Assembly: GCA_030526515.1 (NCBI GenBank)
Contig: JAUNCQ010000019.1
Coordinates: 1-37,821 of the forward strand
Source of the DNA: Coriobacteriia bacterium
GTDB lineage: Bacteria > Actinomycetota > Coriobacteriia > Coriobacteriales > Eggerthellaceae
DNA: 37,821 nt
Reading direction: 5' to 3'
Notes under the pieces: generated by a model
Database searches by the model: none
Seen by the model: the letters and a program-made list of their open reading frames with translations, nothing else
Told to the model about the DNA's origin: nothing
Position numbers and translations under genes: made by a program
In this document: in pieces, positions 14,385-22,800 of the stretch
Layout: the number at the start of each line of letters is the position of its first letter
Position numbering within the stretch: position 1 is the first letter of the stretch

Positions 14385-17048
14385 TTACTTGCCGTTAAGC
14401 TCCCAGACGCCGATCTCCTTGTAGGCGCGATCCCAGATGGTCTCGACCTCAGGGTTGTCGTAGTGCTCGATGGGCACGTTTTCGTCGGACTGGTCCGTCG
14501 GGTCGATGCACGGGTACACCTTGCACAGCAGGCCGCGAGCGTTCCAGGTGGCGGTCATGCGGTCGGCCAGCTCGGGGTCGTCGTCCACCAGCACGTTGGC
14601 GCAGCTTTCGAACACGCCCTGGCTCCACGGCTCCTCAGCCGGCAGCTCGGGGAACCACCAGCCGTGGGGAACCTGGACCATGCCCTCGGGCACGTCCCAG
14701 CCCACGTGGGCCTTCTGGCGGATGCGGCCCATGCGGGTCTCGATCCAGATCCAGTCTCCCTCGCGGATGTGCAGCTTACGAGCATCGTTGATGTGCATCC
14801 AGGTCATGGGATACGGAACCACGGAGCGGGTGCCATGGCCGGGGGTGCGCATCTCGGAGTGGTACAGCGGGGAAACGCGACCGGAAGTGGTCAGGCGCAG
14901 CGGGTACTCCTTGGCCATCTCGGGGTTGCCCAGCGGGGTCTCCGGCTCGGTGTAGGTCGGGATCGGATCGTAGCCCAGGTCCTCCAGGACGGAGCTGAAC
15001 ATCTCGGCCTTGCGGGACGGGGTTGCGAAGCCGCGGAGCTGACCGTTGGCCAGGGGCTTGGCGTACTTGTAGAACTCGGTGCCGTAGGGGAAGTAGTTGC
15101 CCATGTTGGTGGCAATCTCGCGGTTCATGTCGGGCACGCGCTCCAGGCGGTACTCGATCAGGTCCTCATAGGTATCCCAGGGCCAGTACTCCTCCTGGCC
15201 GCAGGCGCGACCCAGGGCGCTGAAGAAGTCGAAGTCCATGTGGCGGTCGTACAGGGGCTCGACGCCGCGGTCGCCGGTGACGATGAAGTCATTGGAGTCC
15301 TCGGAGGTGGTGCAGCAGGGGCGCTCCATCCAGTCAGCAGCCGGGATGATGTAGTCGGCGATTGCTGCGGTCGGGGTCTTCCAGTAATCCACCACGACCA
15401 GGAGCTCCAGGGCCTTCAGGGCCTTGTAGACGCGCTTGGTGTTAGGTGCCCAGGCCAGCGGGTTGGAGGACCAGCAGATGCAAGCGGTGACCGGGTACGG
15501 ATCCTTCTCCAGGATGGCCTTCCACATGAGGGACGGGCTGCACAGCATCTGGTGCATCATGGGACGGTTCAGGTTGAACATCTTGCGATAGCACTTGTCG
15601 ATTGCCTTGAAGCCGGGCCAGGACATGACGCGGAACTGCTCGTTGCCGATGTAGTCCTTCTGGATCTCCGGGGTCAGGACGTCTGCCAGCTCCAGCTCGG
15701 AGTCGCGGACGGGGAACTTCTTGTCGACGTCGTCCGGGTCAGCCGGCTGGCCGACGTACTCGCCGCCGGGGTTGTCGATGTTGCCGGTCAGGATACGGGC
15801 AATGGTCTTGGCAATGCCGAACTGGGAGGCGTTGATGCCGTGCTGGTCGCCGCCGCCCAGGCCCCAGCCGATGAATGCCGGGCCGTTGGTGGCGTACAGG
15901 CGAGCAGCCTCGCGGATCTTACGTGCGGGGACGTTGGAGATCTTGGAAGCGCGCTCGGGCGTCCAGTCCACGAAGCGGGCGCGGATTGCCTCGAAGGCGG
16001 TCCAGCACTCGACCTGGGAGCCGTCGGCCATGGTCACAGTCCAGGAGCCCTCGATGGTCGGGGTGACCTCGCCGTCCTGGTAGTAGCGGTTCTCATCGGA
16101 GCACCAGGTCACGAACTCGCCGTTGATTTCGTTCACTGCCAGGAAGTCCTCATGTTTGCCGCCGTTGTACTCGTCCAGGCGAACCAGCTTGCCGGTGTCC
16201 TTGCGGACCAGGAACGGAGCGTTGGACCAGTAGCGGACGAAATCGTCGTTCCACAGGCGCTCGCCGAAGATCACGTTCAGCCAGGCGAAGGAGATGGCGC
16301 AGTCAGTGCCGGGATAGGGCTGCAGCCACACGTCGGCGGTTGCAGAGCCGTCGATGCAGGTGGTGTCGACGTTGATGTACTGGGCCGGGTTGTCCTGGTT
16401 CACGTCGATGCGACCGCGCATGGTACGCCACAGCGGACCCTCGGGTGCGTAGGCTTCGGACCAGCGCTTGCCCCAGTTGACGATGGTGCCGGTATGCTCG
16501 GCGGAAACGGGCATGATAGCCTCCACCGGCCAGCCAACCATGGCCATGTTCAGGGAGTAGTTCCAGCACCAGCAGATGGTGCCTGGGTCAACCACGTTGC
16601 CCGGATTGCCGAACAGGTTGAAGAAGCGGGTGCGGGCCCACAGGTGGTCGGAGCGATAGGTGCCCTCAGAGGAGAACAGCGTCTTGGCGCCGTACTTTTC
16701 CTTCAGGGCCAGCAGCTTGGTGGAAATCTCGTCGATTGCCTGCTCCCAGGAGATCTCCTCCCAGCGATCCTCGCCCTTTTCGCCCACGCGCTTCATGCAG
16801 TGGTTGATGCGCTTGGGATGATAGTGGAACTTGATGGCCTTTTCGCCCTTGTTGCCCAGGCGGTTGCACAGGACGGTGCCCTCTTCCTCGTTGGGGCGCA
16901 TCTCGACCAGGCGGCCGGTCTTGGCGTCGACGCCGCACCATACGCCGCAGTTCATGTGGCACATAAAGCAGCGGGTACGGCGCCAGCGGATGCCGTTCTC
17001 GTCGACGGTATTGTTGGGCACGCCCAGCATGGATACTGTCTCACTCAT
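14385..17048 (-). CDS. Molybdopterin oxidoreductase of the acetylene hydratase / catechol dehydroxylase-like group
   Basis: An 887-residue bis-MGD enzyme of the DMSO reductase superfamily. The N-terminal [4Fe-4S] motif is CFMCHMNC with Cys27, Cys30 and Cys34, and Cys61 in VLCNRLG. TICWCWN near residue 150 offers a cysteine as the metal ligand. The C-terminal cofactor-binding domain has EYPLRLTTSGR, WMHINDARKL and VPHGWWFPE. Segments such as YDPIPTYTEPETPLGNPEMA and the terminal GLLCKVYPC match the layout of Pelobacter acetylene hydratase, as I recall it. The catalytic Asp13 of that enzyme (CDIN) is His31 here (CHMN), so acetylene hydration is unlikely. There is no Tat signal, so the protein is cytoplasmic. 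Catechol dehydroxylases of gut Eggerthella and Gordonibacter belong to this broad group, and the small ferredoxin and LuxR partner fit that pattern (inference). The substrate is unknown. Confidence 0.9.
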   Translation of the reverse strand: MSETVSMLGVPNNTVDENGIRWRRTRCFMCHMNCGVWCGVDAKTGRLVEMRPNEEEGTVLCNRLGNKGEKAIKFHYHPKRINHCMKRVGEKGEDRWEEISWEQAIDEISTKLLALKEKYGAKTLFSSEGTYRSDHLWARTRFFNLFGNPGNVVDPGTICWCWNYSLNMAMVGWPVEAIMPVSAEHTGTIVNWGKRWSEAYAPEGPLWRTMRGRIDVNQDNPAQYINVDTTCIDGSATADVWLQPYPGTDCAISFAWLNVIFGERLWNDDFVRYWSNAPFLVRKDTGKLVRLDEYNGGKHEDFLAVNEINGEFVTWCSDENRYYQDGEVTPTIEGSWTVTMADGSQVECWTAFEAIRARFVDWTPERASKISNVPARKIREAARLYATNGPAFIGWGLGGGDQHGINASQFGIAKTIARILTGNIDNPGGEYVGQPADPDDVDKKFPVRDSELELADVLTPEIQKDYIGNEQFRVMSWPGFKAIDKCYRKMFNLNRPMMHQMLCSPSLMWKAILEKDPYPVTACICWSSNPLAWAPNTKRVYKALKALELLVVVDYWKTPTAAIADYIIPAADWMERPCCTTSEDSNDFIVTGDRGVEPLYDRHMDFDFFSALGRACGQEEYWPWDTYEDLIEYRLERVPDMNREIATNMGNYFPYGTEFYKYAKPLANGQLRGFATPSRKAEMFSSVLEDLGYDPIPTYTEPETPLGNPEMAKEYPLRLTTSGRVSPLYHSEMRTPGHGTRSVVPYPMTWMHINDARKLHIREGDWIWIETRMGRIRQKAHVGWDVPEGMVQVPHGWWFPELPAEEPWSQGVFESCANVLVDDDPELADRMTATWNARGLLCKVYPCIDPTDQSDENVPIEHYDNPEVETIWDRAYKEIGVWELNGK

Positions 17049-17088
17049 CTTGAAGCCTCTCTTCTCAGCTCTCCCGTGATCTTTCCTT

Positions 17089-17108
17089 GGGCCCGTCTGG
17101 GTGGGCCC
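17089..17108 (-). other. GGGCCC inverted repeat in the oxidoreductase leader
   Basis: GGGCCC at 17089-17094 and 17103-17108 can pair across GTCTGGGT in the 5' leader of the oxidoreductase gene. It may be a small stability hairpin. No T-run follows. Confidence 0.4.
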
Positions 17109-17159
17109 CTCACGTCGGGAAACAGAATGAGAGAAGGCAAGGTTGCTGAAATCCGCCCT

Positions 17160-17220
17160 TTGGTTGATTTTTGGGTTTAGGTTGGTTGATGTTGGTTGAG
17201 TTTGGTTTAGCTAGGTTGAT
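17160..17220. promoter_or_regulatory. Array of TTGGTTGA-like units at 10-bp phasing (candidate operator)
   Basis: Five consecutive decamers fill 17171-17220: TTGGGTTTAG, GTTGGTTGAT, GTTGGTTGAG, TTTGGTTTAG and CTAGGTTGAT. A further TTGGTTGAT lies at 17160-17168. Repeat starts fall every 10 bp, so all copies face the same side of the helix. The array lies between the divergent oxidoreductase and trigger-factor-like genes, 110-170 bp from each start. It is G/T-rich on plus and C/A-rich on minus. A direct-repeat operator for the large LuxR protein is the favoured reading (inference). Confidence 0.65.
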
Positions 17221-17312
17221 AAGGTATGAGAAAGTCGGAGGCGGTTTTCGCCCAAAAGTCAAAGGCGCACGCGTATGATTCCTTCCGTCATCACCGAACA
17301 AGGAGGAACACC

Positions 17313-17843
17313 ATGACCGAGTCCATGCCCACCGCTCAGCTTTCGTCCTACGAACCCGCCCAGATCCACCTTGGCGCGGAGGTGCAAAAGATGTCTGCGC
17401 CCGAGCTGGAGGGTTACAAGCGCGCGCTGACCGCCATAGAGCTGGCTAAGCGCGTGACCGGCGTGATGGACCCGGCCATCTACGAGCAGGCCGCCATGGG
17501 CATCCGCAGCCAGGCCGAGGCGCAGGCCAAGGCCGCAGGGACCACCCTCATGCAGACCATGAGGGAAAACAACATTCCTTCTGCCCAGTACGACCGCATG
17601 GTCAGCATGCAGGCCATGGACATGGTGAACCAGGGTCTGGCCCTGGACGCGTGGGCGATGCACTTCCAAATCGAGCCCACGGAAGAAGACGTCATGGAGC
17701 TGCTGTCCCAGATGGCGCCTGGTGGCGAAAGGGACCTGCTTGAGCGCGCCAGCCAGGACCCGGCACAGCTGCAGGCCCTGGGCACCGCCGCCCTGCGCTA
17801 CTCCGCCAACAAGCACGCCGCCAGCGTGGCCGTGGTGGACTAG
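17313..17843 (+). CDS. Trigger factor C-terminal-domain-like protein (possible dedicated chaperone)
   Basis: A 176-residue soluble, helix-rich protein without signal peptide. The stretch GLALDAWAMHFQIEPTEEDV, followed by MELLSQMA and ALGTAALRYSANKHAASVAVV, follows the pattern of the C-terminal chaperone domain of trigger factor. The ribosome-binding and prolyl isomerase domains are absent. The preceding AEAQAKAAGTTLMQTMRENN and IPSAQYDRMVSMQAMDMVNQ also fit the arm helices. It is divergent from the molybdopterin enzyme across the phased repeat array, so a role as a folding or cofactor-insertion helper for that enzyme is attractive but unproven. The start at 17313 follows AAGGAGGAACACC. Its stop overlaps that of the convergent gene at 17840 in the sequence CTAG. 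The resemblance was judged by eye. Confidence 0.65.
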   Translation: MTESMPTAQLSSYEPAQIHLGAEVQKMSAPELEGYKRALTAIELAKRVTGVMDPAIYEQAAMGIRSQAEAQAKAAGTTLMQTMRENNIPSAQYDRMVSMQAMDMVNQGLALDAWAMHFQIEPTEEDVMELLSQMAPGGERDLLERASQDPAQLQALGTAALRYSANKHAASVAVVD

Positions 17844-18088
17844 TCGGCGCCGTCGCGATCGTCGACGCGCTCGCCGACTCCCTCACGCTCGCGACGCAGG
17901 TGCTCAAGGCGCTCCTGACGTCGGCGCTCTTCCTCCTGGGCCACCAGGTCATCCAGTTGCTGCTCGACGGTGCTCCGAATCCCGAACAGCGTCCGCGTGG
18001 ACACGCAGGGACGCACGGACTCGCCCCGGGCCTCGGAGCCCAGCACCTGCTTCATGAGCTCCCAGCGGCGCTCGAAATCGCGGTCCAT
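17840..18088 (-). CDS. Small charged hypothetical protein
   Basis: An 82-residue protein of unknown function, MDRDFERRWELMKQVLGSEA at the start and a highly charged, Arg/Glu-rich helix (QEEERRRQERLEHLRRER) at the end. It is the last of three coupled genes. The start at 18088 lies one base after the stop of the metallopeptidase gene and uses its GGGGGAGTAG end as ribosome binding site. The longer frame starting at 18115 would overlap that gene and lacks a ribosome binding site. No cysteine pairs, signal peptide or membrane segment are seen. The coupling argues that it is really translated. Confidence 0.65.
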   Translation of the reverse strand: MDRDFERRWELMKQVLGSEARGESVRPCVSTRTLFGIRSTVEQQLDDLVAQEEERRRQERLEHLRREREGVGERVDDRDGAD

Positions 18089-18089
18089 G

Positions 18090-18797
18090 CTACTCCCCCA
18101 GCTTCGCGCGGGCATCCCGATAGTTCGGCAGGCACGCCTCGACCAGCGCCCAGAACGCCGGTCCGTGCCCGCTGACCCGCAGGTGGCACAGCTCGTGAAC
18201 CACCACGTACTCCAGGCACTCCGGCGGATACAGCGCCAGCCGGATGTTCAGGCAGATTCGCCCCGTGCTCGGCTGGCAGCTCCCCCACCGGCTGGTCATG
18301 TTCCGAAACGCCAGCTTCTGGGCCCGCACGCCCAGCACCGGCTCCCACTTGGCAACCAGCGGCGGCGCAAAGGCCTTCACCAGGCGCCGCCACTCCTCGA
18401 CCTCGGCCTTGCTGGCACCGTCGGCCCGGGCCATGGTCGAGTTGAGCACCCGCTCCTGATGCTGCAGGATCCACGGCCGCTTCTGCCTCACGAACTCGAA
18501 AATCACCTGGTCAGGCGTGCCGTACGGCGCCGATACCTCGATCCGCGCATCCGGGCTGGTCACCCGCAGGTTCAGGTTCTTCACGCACTTGCGGATGACC
18601 CAGACCTCCAGGTCGTCCACGAACTCCAGCCGCGCATCGGCCGCCGCTGCAGCTCCAGAGCCACGGGACGAAACGGAGCCGCCCTGCCGTCCGCCAGCCG
18701 CCCCACGGCCGCCGCGGCTGCCGGACGCGCCGCGCCCACGGCCCCGGCCGCTGCCGGATCCCGGCCGCGCCGGCGTGGTCCACTCGGAAAACGCCAC
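18090..18797 (-). CDS. YgjP/SprT-like M48-type metallopeptidase (DUF45)
   Basis: A 235-residue protein. The C-terminal 170 residues are a YgjP-like (DUF45) zinc metallopeptidase domain with VVVHELCHLRVSGHGPAFW (HExxH plus a third ligand His downstream) near residues 200-218. Before it come PWILQHQERV and FRNMTSRWGSCQPSTGRICL, which fit the family. The first 55 residues are low-complexity Gly/Arg/Ser (GRGRGRGASGSRGGRG), perhaps nucleic-acid binding. The substrate is unknown. The start is GTG at 18797, two bases after the rsmI stop, with GGGGGAG as ribosome binding site, so translation is coupled to rsmI. Confidence 0.85.
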   Translation of the reverse strand: MAFSEWTTPARPGSGSGRGRGRGASGSRGGRGAAGGRQGGSVSSRGSGAAAAADARLEFVDDLEVWVIRKCVKNLNLRVTSPDARIEVSAPYGTPDQVIFEFVRQKRPWILQHQERVLNSTMARADGASKAEVEEWRRLVKAFAPPLVAKWEPVLGVRAQKLAFRNMTSRWGSCQPSTGRICLNIRLALYPPECLEYVVVHELCHLRVSGHGPAFWALVEACLPNYRDARAKLGE

Positions 18798-18799
18798 GG

Positions 18800-19684
18800 C
18801 TACTCCCCCGCCGCCGCGTGAGCCGCAGCCAGGGCCAGGTCGTAGGCTTCATTGCGGGGAATCCCGAACTCCTTGACCAGCGCCTTGCTCACGTCCTTGT
18901 TGCGCATGCCGCCGGCCACCAGCTCCGCGGCTCGGTCAGCCGCCGATGCCGCCGCGCACGCCGCGTCATCCGCCGCCTCGGCCTCCGACGGGCCGTCCAC
19001 CACCAGCACGATCTCGCCCTTGATGGCGCCCGCCGCCGCACGCTCCGCGAACCGGGCGTGCACGTCGGCAGCCGTCCCGCGGACAACCTCCTCATGGAGC
19101 TTGGTCAGCTCGCGGCACACGCACACCCGCCGCTTCGGGAACGCCTCGGCCAGCACGGCCAGGGACGCCACCAGACGGTTGGGGCTTTCGTAGAACAGCA
19201 GGCACGCATCCAGCGCACGCAGCGTCGCCACCACCTGCTGCTGCTCGCCGGACTTGCGGGGGAAGAACCCGTGGAAGTAGAACCGCGGGTTGGCAAAGCC
19301 GCTGGCCACATACGCCGTGGCCGCCGCCGTGGCGCCGGGCAGCACCTCCACGGGAGCGCCGGCGTCCAGCGCCGCGTCCACCAGGCGCAGGCCGGGATCG
19401 GACACGCCGGGCATGCCGGCATCGCTGCAATAGCAGATGACCTCGCCCGCCAGCACGCGCTCCACCACGGAGCCCGCGCGACCGCCGATCATGGCCTCGT
19501 CCAGACGCTCCAGCCGCTTGCTGATGCCGAACGCGGAAAGCAGCTTGCCGGTGACGCGGGTGTCCTCGGCGCACACCACGTCCGCCGCCTCCAGCGCATC
19601 CAGCGCACGCCGCGTCATGTCCCCCAGGTTCCCGATGGGCGTGGGGCAGATCACCAGCTTGCCAGCCTTGGCTCCGTTACTCAT
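18800..19684 (-). CDS. rsmI: 16S rRNA (cytidine1402-2'-O)-methyltransferase
   Basis: A 294-residue SAM-dependent methyltransferase of the tetrapyrrole methylase fold that modifies C1402 in the ribosomal P site. Family motifs are clear: KLVICPTPIGNLGDMTRRAL, VVCAEDTR, YCSDAGMPGVSDPG, VEVLPGATAAATAYVASG, FYFHGFFPRKSGE, ACLLFYESPNRL, CREL and GEIVLVV. The start is taken at 19684 because AAGGAG is 7 bases upstream. The ATG at 19690 is only one base from that site. It is the first gene of the coupled trio, and the C-terminal GE-stop supplies the next gene's ribosome binding site. Confidence 0.93.
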   Translation of the reverse strand: MSNGAKAGKLVICPTPIGNLGDMTRRALDALEAADVVCAEDTRVTGKLLSAFGISKRLERLDEAMIGGRAGSVVERVLAGEVICYCSDAGMPGVSDPGLRLVDAALDAGAPVEVLPGATAAATAYVASGFANPRFYFHGFFPRKSGEQQQVVATLRALDACLLFYESPNRLVASLAVLAEAFPKRRVCVCRELTKLHEEVVRGTAADVHARFAERAAAGAIKGEIVLVVDGPSEAEAADDAACAAASAADRAAELVAGGMRNKDVSKALVKEFGIPRNEAYDLALAAAHAAAGE

Positions 19685-19762
19685 GCACATGCTCCTTCAC
19701 CTCAGGGCGAAACCGCCGTCCGCAAGATCCACCCGCCGCGGCGCCGAACGGTGGCCGCGGCC

Positions 19763-19797
19763 TCAAAACAACAGGGCGGCCGCCTGCGCAGCCGCCC
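19763..19797 (-). terminator. Rho-independent terminator after the CoA-dehydratase activase
   Basis: On minus, GGGCGGC (19797-19791) and GCCGCCC (19780-19774) enclose a 10-base loop and are followed by TGTTGTTTTG. Confidence 0.75.
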
Positions 19798-19826
19798 CGA
19801 ATTCAATCGCTATATCACCGCGCGCC

Positions 19827-22800
19827 CTACACGCGACCCTCAGCCAAGTTGGCCTTGGCCACGCTGATCATGAGCTTGATGCGGTTGAGCTGGTTCACCT
19901 CAGACGCGCCGGGGTCGTAGTCCACCGCAACGATGTTGCTGGCCGGGTAGCGCCTGCGCAGCTCCTTGATCACCGACTTGCCCACAACATGGTTGGGCAG
20001 GCAGGCGAAGGGCTGGGCGCACACGATGTTCGGCGCACCGGTCTTGATCAGCTCCACCATCTCGGCGGTCAGCAGCCAACCCTCGCCCATGGAGTTGCAG
20101 TGGCTCAGGATGCCTTCGCAGTAAGTGGCCAGCTCGTAGATGTCCGCCGGCTCGTCGAAGCGCTTCGACGCGGCCAGGGCATCGTTGGCCGGCTTGCGCA
20201 TGCGGGCCAGGGCCTTCAGGCCCACGTTGGAGCCGATGGCGCTCTTCAGCGGCTTACCCATCTCGTGGCGCTGCAGCTCGGCGTTGACGATGCTGAACGT
20301 GAAGAACTCCATCAGGCCCGGCACCACGGCCTCGCAGCCTTCGCGCTCGATCACGTCCACCACCTGGTTGTTGGCAGTGGGATGGAACTTCACCAAGATT
20401 TCGCCCACCACGCCGACGCGGGGCTTGGTGCCCTCGTTGATCAGCGGCATGGCGTCGAACTCGCGCACGATGGCCTTGCAGGTGCGGGTGTAGTCGCCCC
20501 AGCCCAGACCGTGGGCCAGCTGCTTCTGGCAGATGCCCATCCACTTGTCGAACAGGCGCTGGGCCGCACCCGGCTCCGCCTCGTACGGGCGGGTCCGGTA
20601 CAGGCACTGCATGAGCAGGTCGCCGTAGATGATGGCGAAGATGGCCTGGATCAGCATGGCCGGGGTCATCTTGAAGCCGGGGTTGTCCTCGTCCAGGTCC
20701 TTGAAGGACAGGCTGATCACCGGCACGTGCTCCAGGCCCGCTTCCTTCAGGGCCTTGCGGATCAGGGCAATGTAGTTGGTGGCACGGCAGCCGCCGCCGG
20801 TCTGGGTGATGATCACCGCCAGCTTGTCCGTGTCATAGCGGCCGGACATGACGGCCTCCATGATCTGGCCCGTGACCAGGATGGACGGATAGCAGATGTC
20901 GTTGTTCACGTACTTCAGGCCCGCGTCCACGGCGCCGGTGTCGACGGAGGGCAGCAGCTCCAGGTTGTAGCCGTGCTTGTGGAAGATCTCGATCAGCAGG
21001 TCGAAGTGGATGGGTGCCATCTGCGGACACAGGATGGTCCAGCCCTCATCCTTCATCTTCTGGGTGTACTGGGCGCGATAGAACTCCGTGGATGCGGCGT
21101 TGCGGGTCTTGAACCGCTTGGCCACCTCGGCGGATGCCTTGTCCACGAAGGAACGCGGACCCTCGGGCACCTGGGAAGCCAGCTCCTCGACGGCGTCCAG
21201 GACCTTCTGGGCCATCTGGGCACGCAGTCCCTTGGCTTCCTCGGCCACCCCTTCCGCTACCTCTTCGGCAATGTGGACGGCGGTTTCAGCGGGCGAAACA
21301 GGCTCAGACTTGCGGGTCGGCGCCTGCTGGTCGCTTACCAGGGTCCAGCCGTTCTGGTCGTGGGTCCAGTGGCCGCCCTCCACCTGGGGGACGGTTTCCG
21401 TCTGGACGTCCACATGATCGGCCAGCTCATGGGTCTTCAGGGCCGTATCCACCCGCTTCTGGGCGTCGGCCACAATGGCGTGGGCAGCCTCCACCGCCGG
21501 GCAGGCGGAGCCGGAGGACAGGGCGGCCTCGCGCTCGGCGTCGGCCTTTTCCTCCTCCTGGTGCATCAGGGCGGCCAGCAGGGAGCGCACGCGGATGCGG
21601 GCGGCGCCCAGGTTGGACACCTCGTCGATCTTCAGGACGGTGTAGACCTTGCCGGATGCCTCCAGGATCTCCTGCACCTGGTCGGTGGTGAGGGCGTCCA
21701 GGCCGCAGCCGAAGCTGTTCAACTGGATCAGGTCCAGGTCGTCGCGTTGGGTGGCCACCTTGGCGGCGGCATACAGGCGGGTATGGTACATCCACTGGTC
21801 GACCACGCGGATGGGACGCTCCAGGGTGCCCAGGTGGGCAATGGAGTCCTCGGTCAGCACAGCCAGACCGAAGCTGGTCAGTAGCTCGGGAATGGCATGG
21901 TTGATCTCGGGGTCGTTGTGGTACGGACGGCCGGCCAGCACGATGCCGTGGGTGCCGGTCTGCTCCATCCACTCCAGGGTCTCCTCGCCCTTCACGCGCA
22001 TGGTGCGCTTGAAGTTTTCGTCCTCTTCCCAGGCCACGTCGACGGCAGCGTCGATTTCCTTCTGGGTGGGCAGGGCGTCCTTGGTGCACATGGCGTCGGC
22101 GTGGTTCTTGGTCATCTCCACGAACAGGCGCTTCTTCAGGTGCTCCTTCTGGTCGTAGGGCAGCCAGGGGTTCACGAACTTGGTGCGGGACTCCAGCAGC
22201 TCGTCGATGTTCAGGCGCAGGGACTCCGCGTAGCTGGACACGATCGGGCAGTGGTAGTGGTTGCCGGCGGTAGAGTCCTCCATGCGCTCGAAGCGGCTGC
22301 AGGGGAACCAGATGAAGTCCGGCTCCTTCTCCAGCAGGTTCATGACGTGGCCGTGGGAAAGCTTGGCCGGATAGCACACGCTCTCAGACGGCATGGACTC
22401 GATGCCTGCCTCGTAGGTGGCCTTGGTGGATGCGTCGGACACGATCACCGAGTAGCCCAGCTCCGTGAAGAAGGTGTGCCAGAACGGATAGTTCTCGTAC
22501 ATGCTCAGCGCACGGGGAATGCCCACGGTGCCACGGGGCGCGGAGTCAGCGGGCAGGCTCTGGCGGTCGAAAAGAAGCTTGCTCTTGAAGTCGTACAGGT
22601 TCGGCACGGCCTTGGCCTCGTCATGGGTGCCGGCGCCCTTTTCGCAGCGGTTGCCGGTGATGAAGCGACGATGCTTGCCGGTGACCGGGTCCTTGCCGAA
22701 GTCGTTGACCGTCAGCAGGCAGGCGTTGGAGCACATCTTGCAGCGCAGGGTCTTGTGGGTGGGCTGCAGCTCGTCCAGGGCCTGGGCGGAAAGCAGCGTG

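Noticed and set aside
14385-17048. Calling the enzyme acetylene hydratase or catechol dehydroxylase outright
   Set aside because: The catalytic Asp of acetylene hydratase is His here, and I cannot align it to a characterised dehydroxylase without a search.
14292-17180. A very long open frame on the plus strand opposite the molybdopterin oxidoreductase
   Set aside because: It is rich in Val, Gly, Ala, His and Leu as expected from the reverse of a high-GC gene, and the minus strand has clear family motifs. Similar long frames opposite metY/metA, the activase and fabF were rejected for the same reason.
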